From positions 1-5,935 of the forward strand of contig DAIDAN010000036.1 in assembly GCA_027310605.1 (NCBI GenBank): a DNA stretch of 5,935 nucleotides, read 5' to 3'. The notes beneath the pieces were generated by a model. The model had not been told where the DNA came from and ran no database searches. It worked only from the letters and a program-made list of their open reading frames with translations. This DNA comes from Candidatus Aenigmatarchaeota archaeon (lineage in GTDB: Archaea; Aenigmatarchaeota; Aenigmatarchaeia; Aenigmatarchaeales; DAIDAN01). The stretch's first letter is position 1; each line of letters begins with the position of its first letter. Of this stretch, positions 1 through 4,927 are shown piece by piece. The translations under genes and the position numbers were made by a program.

Positions 1-130
1 CGAGAGAACTGCATATTTGCAGCGTTTTCCTGTTGATTCGTAACATCCGCTTTTTAGCGCTTTTTTCCAATCGTATACGTCAACGCCGCTATACTCACAT
101 TCGGAAAAGCCCCTCGCCTTTTCTGCTCAT
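1..130 (-). pseudogene. possible 5' end of an unidentified gene, frameshifted, running off the left edge
   Basis: On the minus strand an ATG at 130 has a good Shine-Dalgarno sequence, GGTGA at 136-140, five bases away. Its frame reads MSRKGEGLFRM and then meets TGA. The next frame (+1) is open without a stop from 126 to the window edge, 42 codons, with protein-like composition (for example SGVDVYDWKKALKSGCYEST) and three cysteines, but it has no start codon of its own. Joining the two frames near the C/T run around 103-112 would give one continuous N-terminus. This could be a true frameshift mutation, a sequencing error in a real gene, or chance. I do not recognise the peptide. The good ribosome site is the best argument that something was or is translated here. 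Confidence 0.25.
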
Positions 131-382
131 ATGTTTCACCTTTTTTTTTATTTTTGTTTTGCATAAAGAATTCATTGCCAAAAATTAAATCGGAAAATCG
201 CGTCTGCTGAAAAATCAAAAACAGAACGCAAATGAAAAGCCGGAAAAGAAAAACCTAGATATTGCTAATTCGGAAATTTTCGTAGAAACATCGCTAACAG
301 AATCCGTGCGCTCCCCTATCATGCTGTAAATTGGTGCGGCATCGCCATCATCTCAAAAAAGAATAGGATATTTTGAAAACGC

Positions 383-398
383 AGGTTTAAATCCTTTT
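383..398 (-). promoter_or_regulatory. orphan BRE/TATA-like promoter element
   Basis: Read on the minus strand this is AAAAGGATTTAAACCT. It matches, with one mismatch over 16 bases, the element in front of the pyrD stub (3437-3452), and it shares the AAAAGATTTAA core with the glyS promoter. A purine-rich BRE followed by TTTAAA is what archaeal TFB/TBP recognise. The start site would be near 363, so the transcript would run left through the gene-poor first 360 bases and perhaps into the edge fragment. No clear gene follows it, so its target is unknown. Confidence 0.35.
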
Positions 399-455
399 CG
401 GTTTCAGCATTTTTGTCTGAACTGTTTTTGTTTTTTGCTATTTTATTACAAAAAT

Positions 456-504
456 ACTTTTACCAAAATGATCATCAGCTACGATTTTTATATTTCGTAA
501 AAGT
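456..504 (-). terminator. possible terminator region after trpS
   Basis: Just after the trpS stop codon an inverted repeat, ACTTTTAC (456-463) and GTAAAAGT (497-504), brackets a loop of 33 bases. On the transcript it is followed by ATTTTTG. Archaeal termination mostly relies on U-runs, and several short T-runs lie here on the minus strand. The repeat is short and its loop long, so this is only a suggestion. Confidence 0.25.
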
Positions 505-1649
505 TAACCAATCATCCTTCCCCACATCTGCTTCGCCAGCTTTCCGGAATATTTCATCTTCTCGACTGCTTTTTCCGCTTTCGCTTTTTTCTTGTTATGC
601 GCATTAAGGAATGAATTGATTTTATCAATCAATATTTGTTTCAATTCTCCTGTCAGCATTTTCCCGCTCCTGTACTCAGAGCGGATTTTCTCAATCTTTT
701 TGTCGTCCTCCTCGAACATCGTGTAAAGCCATTGGAATGCTACATCAATGTCTGGGTTTCCGCCAAGCCTGCGGTGCTCCTCCACTGTGGCTTGCCCTCC
801 GGAAAACGCGTACTTGTTTATCTTGTTCGCAACAGTTTTCCCGTCGTCCGACAAGAATATCGCAGACTCCGCAATGCTCGAGCTCATCTTGCCTTCGGGA
901 CCGGTAAGCGGCGGGAAGAAGGAACAATGGATTGCGGCGGTCTTGTAGAAGCCCAAACTCTCCGCTATGTCGCGCTGCGGCCTCCAATAATTGTCCTGGT
1001 CAATGCCGCAAGGTATCAGGCATCTTTTCTTCTCGAAAAAAGTCGGCACTATCTGAAGCGCAGGATAAAAAATCATTCCAATATTCGACTGCTCGTTAAA
1101 TCCGAAGACCGCCTTGGCAGTGGAGAAATTTATCTTCTTTGCGGTCTTCATCAGCATCGGATAAAAGTTTTTCGCATATTCGCTGTTCTGGAACATGAAT
1201 GTCCTGTCGCTGTCAAAGCCGAGCGCGGCTATATGCGCCATATCCTCTTTTGTTCTTTCCTGAACTTCCTCCCAAGAAAGTTTTTGTTTGAACAAGAATT
1301 TTTCCTCGTCAGGAATCTGAAGGTATGTATTGACTTTAAATTTTTCCTGCAGCCATCTTGTGAACAGGAATGAAATAAGATGCGCCAGAGTCATTTTCCC
1401 GGCAGGACTCCTGCCGGTGTAAAGAAAAAATCCCTTCCCGCCCTCATAATCCTTCAGCACCAGGTCCAAATCGCGGTGCGAAAAGAAAAAATTCCTGCGC
1501 AAAAATAAATGCGAGCCGCCCGCAAGCTTTTCCAATCTCGCTTTCAATTGCGCGTCTATCTGCCTTGTCCCGAATTCCTTCACGAGCTTTTCATAATCCA
1601 CCTTTCCCGAAACTTCCCAGGGGGTTACCTTGAAATCTGCGTTTGTCAT
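504..1649 (-). CDS. trpS: tryptophan--tRNA ligase (TrpRS), archaeal/eukaryotic type
   Basis: Class I aminoacyl-tRNA synthetase that charges tRNA-Trp with tryptophan in the cytoplasm. The 381-residue protein aligns along its whole length with archaeal TrpRS: N-terminal VTPWEVSGKVDYEKLVKEFG, then FFFSHRD, the ATP-binding signature region YTGRSPAGKMTLAHLISF (about residues 77-94), tryptophan-pocket segments such as FGFNEQSNIGMIFYPALQI and CLIPCGIDQDNYW, and KMSSS (254-258). It ends normally in YSGKLAKQMW. The start is taken at ATG 1649; a GTG three codons upstream (1658) is possible, but family members start close to the VTPWEV motif. Oddity: the HIGH signature, HIGH or HLGH in relatives, reads TLAH (87-90), so the first His and the Gly are replaced while the last His remains. 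It is transcribed divergently from glyS across an 80-bp gap. Identity is certain; full activity is inferred from KMSSS and the conserved pocket. Confidence 0.96.
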   Translation of the reverse strand: MTNADFKVTPWEVSGKVDYEKLVKEFGTRQIDAQLKARLEKLAGGSHLFLRRNFFFSHRDLDLVLKDYEGGKGFFLYTGRSPAGKMTLAHLISFLFTRWLQEKFKVNTYLQIPDEEKFLFKQKLSWEEVQERTKEDMAHIAALGFDSDRTFMFQNSEYAKNFYPMLMKTAKKINFSTAKAVFGFNEQSNIGMIFYPALQIVPTFFEKKRCLIPCGIDQDNYWRPQRDIAESLGFYKTAAIHCSFFPPLTGPEGKMSSSIAESAIFLSDDGKTVANKINKYAFSGGQATVEEHRRLGGNPDIDVAFQWLYTMFEEDDKKIEKIRSEYRSGKMLTGELKQILIDKINSFLNAHNKKKAKAEKAVEKMKYSGKLAKQMWGRMIG

Positions 1650-1659
1650 AAATACCACT

Positions 1660-1673
1660 GATATTACAATATC
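1660..1673. repeat. palindrome in the trpS 5' region (operator candidate)
   Basis: GATATT-AC-AATATC has perfect six-base arms. It lies 10-25 bases before the trpS ATG, where the start site or TATA region of trpS should be, so a protein bound here could block that promoter. The surrounding 18 bases (1658-1675, CTGATATTACAATATCTT) recur after glyS (3225-3242, read on the other strand) with 15 of 18 identical. It may be a regulator site or a copied scar. Confidence 0.45.
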
Positions 1674-1681
1674 TTATTTCC

Positions 1682-1696
1682 AAAAGATTTAATAAG
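1682..1696 (+). promoter_or_regulatory. glyS promoter (BRE/TATA), probably also serving trpS
   Basis: AAAAGATTTAATAAG has a purine-rich BRE (1682-1687) followed by the TATA box TTTAATAA (1688-1695). The start site should fall near 1716, giving glyS a leader of about 14 nt without a clear Shine-Dalgarno site. Read on the minus strand the same AT core (CTTATTAAATC) sits about 41 bases before the trpS ATG, almost the same distance as to glyS (39), so one core may fire both ways. A second possible trpS box overlaps the palindrome at 1660-1673. Confidence 0.5.
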
Positions 1697-1729
1697 CTTG
1701 TTGCGCAATGATTTGTATTGTTGGTTTTT

Positions 1730-3193
1730 ATGGCTGAAGACAAGAGCAGGCTCGAACTTATCGAAGCATTAGCGAAGCGCCGCGGATTCTTCTTTCCGAG
1801 CAACGAAATCTATGGCGGCATTGCGGGCTTCTATGATTACGGGAACATTGGCACGCTTATGAAGCGGAAGCTGGAGAATTTATGGAGAAAATATTTTTTC
1901 GGACTGGATGATAATTTTTTCGAGATAGAGGCCGCGAACATAATGCCTGAAAGGGTTTTCGTTGCGAGCGGACACAAGGAGAATTTCGTGGACCCGACCG
2001 TGAAATGCAGGAAATGCGGAACAGTGCACAGGGCCGACCATATTGTGGAGGATTACCTGAAGGAAAGCTTTGAAGGCATGACACCCGTTGAATTAACAGA
2101 GCTGATAAGGCAGCACAAAATCCGCTGCGCGAAATGCAAGGGGGAGCTGGAGGATGTTTCCATACTGAACATGATGTTTCCGTTGCAGGTCGGCGCGGAC
2201 CTTGAGGTCAAGGCTTACCTGCGCCCGGAAACCGCGCAAGGCGCTTATGTGAATTTTTCCCGACAGTTCGATATTCAGAGGAAGAGGCTGCCGCTCGGCC
2301 TGGCTATCGTTGGCAGGGCTTTCAGGAACGAAATCTCGCCGAGGCAGCTGACCACGAGAATGCGCGAGTTCACGCAGGCTGAGCTCCAGATATTTTTCGA
2401 TGCCGCCGATATTGACAAGCATGAAAAATGGAACGAAGTGAAAGATTACAAGCTGATTCTCTATCCTGTTGCAGGGAGGGGTAAGAATCCGGAAGAAGTA
2501 ACTTGCGAAGACGCAAATAAAAAGATGGATATTCCGAAATTTTACGCCTACCACCTTGCGAAAGTCCAGCAGTTCTTTTTGGAAAAATTGAAAGTGTCAA
2601 AGGAAAAGTTCCGCTTCCGCGAGCTTTCCGCTGAGGAGCGCGCGTTCTACAACAAGATGCACTGGGATGTTGAGCTGAACCTTGAGACAGTCGGATGGAA
2701 GGAAGTCGGCGGAGTGCACTACAGGACAGACCACGACCTTTCCGGCCACGGAAAAGTATCCGGCCAGAGTCAGGAAGTGTTTTTCAACGAAAAGAAATTC
2801 GTGCCGCATGTGCTTGAGCTGAGCTTCGGCGTGGACAGGATTGTTTTCGCGCTGATTGACCTGAACTACGATGCTGATGAAAAGAGGACGGTGCTGAAAC
2901 TCCCGCCCGCTGTTGCGCCTTTTTCCGCGTCTGTCTTTCCTTTGGTGAACAAGGACGGCATTGACAAAAAAGCCGAGCAGATTTATGAAAGCCTGAAAAG
3001 TGACTTTGATGTTTTCTACGACGATTCCGGCTCGATAGGAAGAAGGTACGCGCGCGCTGACGAGGTCGGAATCCCGTTCTGCATAACTGTTGACCACCAT
3101 AGTTTGGAGGACGGCACCGTGACCGTCCGCGATAGGGACTCGACAAAGCAGGAGAGGGTGAAAGTCGGGGAGCTGAAGGAAAGATTGAAGTAG
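1730..3193 (+). CDS. glyS: glycine--tRNA ligase (GlyRS), archaeal/eukaryotic alpha2 type
   Basis: Class II synthetase that charges tRNA-Gly. The 487-residue protein is full length for the homodimeric archaeal type and has no WHEP extension. Visible parts: RRGFFFPSNEIYGGIAGFYDYG (residues 17-38, broken here only by description) opens the catalytic core; a zinc-type insertion has Cys 93, 96, 133 and 136; YLRPETAQG (163-171); motif 2 with VGRAFRNEISPR and REFTQAELQ (194-220); a linking insertion; motif 3 with ELSFGVDR (363-370); then the anticodon-binding domain from LPPAVAPFSA (391) to the C-terminus, including RYARADEVGIPFCITVD (439-455). After CITVD it reads HHSLEDGTVTVRDRD, where relatives often have FDSLED. 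ATG 1730 is chosen over the upstream in-frame TTG 1718, because MAEDKSRLELIEALAKRRGF fits family N-termini. Its promoter lies in the gap shared with trpS. Confidence 0.97.
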   Translation: MAEDKSRLELIEALAKRRGFFFPSNEIYGGIAGFYDYGNIGTLMKRKLENLWRKYFFGLDDNFFEIEAANIMPERVFVASGHKENFVDPTVKCRKCGTVHRADHIVEDYLKESFEGMTPVELTELIRQHKIRCAKCKGELEDVSILNMMFPLQVGADLEVKAYLRPETAQGAYVNFSRQFDIQRKRLPLGLAIVGRAFRNEISPRQLTTRMREFTQAELQIFFDAADIDKHEKWNEVKDYKLILYPVAGRGKNPEEVTCEDANKKMDIPKFYAYHLAKVQQFFLEKLKVSKEKFRFRELSAEERAFYNKMHWDVELNLETVGWKEVGGVHYRTDHDLSGHGKVSGQSQEVFFNEKKFVPHVLELSFGVDRIVFALIDLNYDADEKRTVLKLPPAVAPFSASVFPLVNKDGIDKKAEQIYESLKSDFDVFYDDSGSIGRRYARADEVGIPFCITVDHHSLEDGTVTVRDRDSTKQERVKVGELKERLK

Positions 3194-3209
3194 CCGGTCA
3201 ATTCACTTG

Positions 3210-3259
3210 GCGCAAAAATTGTATCTGATATTGTTATATCAGAAAAATATTTTTGTCGC
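3210..3259. terminator. nested hairpin after glyS, probable terminator and rearrangement joint
   Basis: Seventeen bases after the glyS stop an inner perfect stem CTGATAT/ATATCAG (3225-3231 and 3236-3242, loop TGTT) sits inside an outer stem, CAAAAAT (3213-3219) with ATTTTTG (3249-3255). A further GCG/CGC pairing (3210-3212 and 3257-3259) continues it past one bulged T. AAAAATATTTTT (3243-3254) is itself a palindrome and supplies T-runs on both strands, suiting termination of glyS and of the pyrD stub. The pyrD stub stop codon lies inside it. Confidence 0.5.
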
Positions 3260-3418
3260 AATCTTCCTATTCCTGTATCTTGTTTTATCCCAGACATATT
3301 CAAAAACAGGATTGTTTATTTCCCCAAGAAACTTTCCAGCGAGAATAGCCTTGTTATGCGCGTTCTCGGGATAGAACTGTAACAGCGCCGGCCTTATTAT
3401 GGTCTTGTAGATGTTCAT
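3239..3418 (-). pseudogene. pyrD: N-terminal remnant of class 2 dihydroorotate dehydrogenase
   Basis: The 59-residue frame begins MNIYKTIIRPALLQFYPENA, then HNKAILAGKFLG, and ends NRKIATKIFF. This resembles the N-terminus of membrane-linked class 2 PyrD (pattern: Y..iirP.LF.fDPE.AH, then the segment leading to the first core strand). PyrD oxidises dihydroorotate to orotate with quinone as acceptor in pyrimidine synthesis. A full protein is about 340-370 residues; here everything from the FMN-barrel core onward (usual ..FGI.F.NPVGLAAG) is missing, replaced by a stop at 3239-3241 inside the hairpin. The usual D in DPE..AH is Y. ATG 3418 is chosen because a BRE/TATA element lies about 25 nt upstream, implying a leaderless transcript; the frame stays open to 3463 but that stretch holds the promoter. 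It could instead be a retained small helical protein. The family call rests on my memory of the motif. Confidence 0.5.
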
Positions 3419-3436
3419 ACCGATAAGTGCACGCAA

Positions 3437-3452
3437 AGGTTTAAATCTTTTT
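3437..3452 (-). promoter_or_regulatory. promoter of the pyrD stub
   Basis: On the minus strand AAAAAGATTTAAACCT combines a BRE-like A/G run with TTTAAA, centred about 25 bases before ATG 3418. That is the spacing of a leaderless archaeal gene. It is nearly identical to the orphan element at 383-398. It overlaps the nuclease promoter on the other strand. Confidence 0.45.
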
Positions 3453-3460
3453 ATAAAATC
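3448..3460 (+). promoter_or_regulatory. TATA box for the nuclease gene
   Basis: TTTTTATAAAATC contains a near-ideal TATA box (TATAAAA, 3452-3458). The start site is expected at about 3478-3482, just before the ATG of a nine-codon mini-ORF at 3484 and some 35 bases before the nuclease ATG at 3517. Confidence 0.5.
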
Positions 3461-3483
3461 CAATTATCCTCTCCAGCCTCAAA

Positions 3484-3513
3484 ATGTTTTTATTTGCGGA
3501 TAGCCGTTCTTGA
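3484..3513 (+). CDS. nine-codon leader-like mini-ORF before the nuclease
   Basis: ATG 3484 starts MFLFADSRS and ends with TGA at 3511-3513. It lies two to six bases after the expected transcription start, so it could be read as a leaderless start. It is in the same frame as the nuclease and separated from its ATG by one codon (TGA GGA ATG). Ribosomes ending here could restart on the nuclease, whose own GAGG sequence touches the ATG too closely to act as a normal ribosome site. It may equally be chance in AT-rich DNA. Confidence 0.3.
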   Translation: MFLFADSRS

Positions 3514-3516
3514 GGA

Positions 3517-4287
3517 ATGATTTTCTCGCATTCCAGCTTTTCCTGTTTCGAGCAGTGCCCGCGCAAGTTCAGGTACAGGTACATTGACAAGGTAAAAACC
3601 GAAACGGAAGAGACGATAGAAACTTTTCTCGGCAAGCGCGTGCACGAGTCGCTGGAAAAGATTTACCGCGACCTGATGCTGGAAAGGCTGAGAAGCCTGG
3701 AAGAAATTCTGCAATTCTACAACTCAAGATGGGACAAGAACTGGAATGATGACAAAATTATCATAAACGGAAATCACGGGGCTGAAGAGCGCAAAAAGAT
3801 TGGAGCGAAATTCTTATCCTCCTACTACAACAGGCACAGCCCGTTCAACCACTCCCGAACGATAGGACTTGAGATACAGGTAAGATTCAGGCTGAACGGA
3901 TTCGGAATAAAGGGATTCATAGACAGATTGGCGATAGCAGGCGACACGATAGAAATCCATGACTACAAGACGGGCTCTTACCTGCCCGCGCTTGAGCAGC
4001 TCGAACAGGACAGGCAGCTTCACCTTTACGCTATGGCTGCGAAAAAAATGTACCCGTTCGCCAATGTGGAGCTGGTCTGGCATTTCCTCGCGTTCGATAA
4101 GGAGATAAGAGTGAAAGTTTTGGAAGAGCGGCTGCAGCGCGTTTGCGACAGCACTTCAAGCCTTATCGGGAAAATAAATTCGGAAAAGGAGTTTCCGAAG
4201 AAACAATCAAAACTCTGCGCCTGGTGCGAGTTCCGGAATATTTGCAAAGACGGGAGCGCGCTCGACAAATTTCCCACTTCTTCCTGA
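3517..4287 (+). CDS. Cas4/RecB-like PD-(D/E)XK nuclease with Fe-S cysteines
   Basis: Predicted DNA exonuclease of the RecB/Cas4/AddB-like superfamily, 256 residues. It starts in the usual way, with a short strand and FEQCPRKFRYRYIDKV (11-26), whose Cys14 is the first cluster ligand. LGKRVHESLEKIY (38-50) gives the conserved motif-I His43. The catalytic core follows: GFIDRL (Asp136), EIHDYKTG (Asp149, Lys151) and the QxxxY motif QLHLYA (Gln167-Tyr171 region). C-terminal Cys234, Cys237 and Cys243 (CAWCEFRNIC) complete a typical 4Fe-4S set with Cys14. The protein ends 13 residues after the last Cys, so it is not truncated. Family members resect or trim DNA ends in repair or in CRISPR adaptation; no cas gene or repeat is visible, so a stand-alone repair role is more likely. 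The 3' end overlaps the phosphoesterase gene on the opposite strand by 125 nt, which may link the two in end processing. Confidence 0.88.
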   Translation: MIFSHSSFSCFEQCPRKFRYRYIDKVKTETEETIETFLGKRVHESLEKIYRDLMLERLRSLEEILQFYNSRWDKNWNDDKIIINGNHGAEERKKIGAKFLSSYYNRHSPFNHSRTIGLEIQVRFRLNGFGIKGFIDRLAIAGDTIEIHDYKTGSYLPALEQLEQDRQLHLYAMAAKKMYPFANVELVWHFLAFDKEIRVKVLEERLQRVCDSTSSLIGKINSEKEFPKKQSKLCAWCEFRNICKDGSALDKFPTSS

Positions 4288-4723
4288 AAAGCAGCCAGCT
4301 GTTTTTCGCGAACTTGGTCTTTATAAGAACATACTTTCCTTTTAATTTTTTTCCGCGCAGTTCCACGATTATTTCCCGCGGCTTTATTTTTTCCGGAACG
4401 TACTTTCCACTGTCCCATATTTTCACTGTGCCTGCGCCATAAAGTCCCTCTGGTATTTTTCCGTGAAATTTCGCATACTCGAGCGGGTGGTCCTCCGTTT
4501 GCACAGCCAGCCTTCTTTCCCCGTGCAGCGGGACTCCTTTCGGCACAGCCCAGGACTTCAGGACTCCGCCAACCTCCAGCCGGAAGTCGTAATGGAGCCG
4601 GCGCGCATGATGTTCTTGGACAACAAAAATCGGATTATACTTACCCGCTGCGTGTTCCGGCTTTGGCTCAGGCTCCGGCGTCTTAGAGAATTCGCGCTTC
4701 TTCCTGTATCGCTCAAGGCTCAT
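4163..4723 (-). CDS. stand-alone LigD-type 3'-phosphoesterase (PE domain protein)
   Basis: The protein carries the DNA ligase D phosphoesterase fold, which removes 3'-phosphates and 3'-ribonucleotides from DNA ends and makes them ligatable. After a charged, proline-rich leader (residues 1-28) the domain runs from FVVQEHHARRLHYDFRLE (33-50) through VLKSWAVPKG (54-63), RLAVQTEDHPLEYAKFHG (71-88), PEGLYGAGTVKIWDSG (91-106) and YVLIKTK to WLLFRKK (149). Residues matching the known active site are His38, His44, Asp46, Arg48, His79 and Tyr83. No polymerase or ligase domain is attached, as in other archaeal free-standing PE proteins. The domain ends near residue 149; the remaining 37 residues are basic, unlike the family, and lie wholly in DNA antisense to the nuclease 3' end, so they look like read-through after loss of an earlier stop. 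ATG 4723 has no ribosome site but a TATA box 27 nt before it, indicating a leaderless gene. Confidence 0.88.
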   Translation of the reverse strand: MSLERYRKKREFSKTPEPEPKPEHAAGKYNPIFVVQEHHARRLHYDFRLEVGGVLKSWAVPKGVPLHGERRLAVQTEDHPLEYAKFHGKIPEGLYGAGTVKIWDSGKYVPEKIKPREIIVELRGKKLKGKYVLIKTKFAKNSWLLFRKKWEICRARSRLCKYSGTRTRRRVLIVSSETPFPNLFSR

Positions 4724-4927
4724 GCTTGTTTATTGTTGTCTTGAGAATAAATAATACGAATTACGAATCAGAAGAAGGAACGCTGATAGCAATATGACTT
4801 GATTTGAAAATACATTATTAACGGCGCGGCGCGAGCTTCAAAGTCCGTTCAGGCAATCGTCTCAATCGTAATGAACAGCCATTCTGATTTTGTGAATTCG
4901 AGCCGTATCGTATCGGTCAAATAAAAT
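4724..4927. other. intergenic region between rps27ae and the phosphoesterase gene
   Basis: Besides the phosphoesterase promoter it holds the end of the rps27ae transcript (a T-rich ATTTTATTTG directly after the stop) and a tandem ACGAATT/ACGAATC at 4756-4769. On the minus strand a frame runs open from within rps27ae to TGA at 4849-4851. From TTG 4920 it would make a 23-residue peptide (TDTIRLEFTKSEWLFITIET). It has no ribosome site and I do not recognise it. In many archaea kae1 follows rps27ae; no trace of it is seen here. Confidence 0.4.
4746..4754 (-). promoter_or_regulatory. TATA box of the phosphoesterase gene
   Basis: TTATTTATT on the minus strand is centred 27 bases before ATG 4723. 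With no Shine-Dalgarno sequence in the 20 bases before that ATG, this spacing predicts a leaderless transcript independent of the ribosomal genes upstream. Confidence 0.45.

Larger units (their letters stand above)
1..503. other. AT-rich region without a convincing intact gene
   Basis: Apart from the edge fragment (1-130) and the promoter-like site (383-398), I see no supported gene. A plus-strand frame is open from 189 to 326, preceded by TAA at 186-188 and ended by TAA at 327-329; it reads protein-like in its second half (KKNLDIANSEIFVETSLTES) but has no usable start. A minus-strand frame over about the same bases (MIGERTDSVSDVSTKISELA) is equally short. Both may be remains of a decayed gene or chance. 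An ATG-rich stretch at 340-351 (minus) gives only a ten-residue peptide. No tRNA, CRISPR repeat or clear C/D-box RNA was seen. Confidence 0.5.

Noticed and set aside
301..360. Possible C/D-box RNA (ATGATGG-like sequence on the minus strand)
   Set aside because: No proper C box followed by D', C' and D boxes at suitable distances could be found.
413..607. Plus-strand frame of 64 codons after the orphan AT-rich region
   Set aside because: Its second half is antisense to the conserved TrpRS C-terminus and its first half comes from T-rich DNA.
636..1373. Long plus-strand open frame of 245 codons opposite trpS
   Set aside because: It lies entirely antisense to an unmistakable TrpRS gene, has no ribosome site or promoter, and its product resembles no family I know; open antisense frames are common opposite biased coding DNA.
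1650..1658. GTG 1658 as trpS start
   Set aside because: It adds only three residues (MVF) over ATG 1649 and brings no better ribosome site; it cannot be excluded, but ATG is preferred.
1718..1729. TTG 1718 as glyS start
   Set aside because: It lies almost at the predicted transcription start, has no ribosome site, and ATG 1730 gives a family-like N-terminus.
2093..3303. Several minus-strand open frames opposite glyS
   Set aside because: All are antisense to conserved GlyRS motifs, have odd composition and lack start signals.
3419..3463. Longer start of the pyrD stub at ATG 3463
   Set aside because: The extra 15 codons contain the BRE/TATA element and do not match the PyrD N-terminus.
3511..3513. 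UGA recoded as an amino acid, fusing the mini-ORF to the nuclease
   Set aside because: TGA ends the nuclease and rps27ae at the right family lengths, so it is a normal stop in this genome.
3517..4287. CRISPR-associated Cas4 proper
   Set aside because: The motifs fit Cas4-like nucleases, but there is no repeat array and no cas1, cas2 or other cas gene in the window, so a general RecB-family repair nuclease is the safer call.
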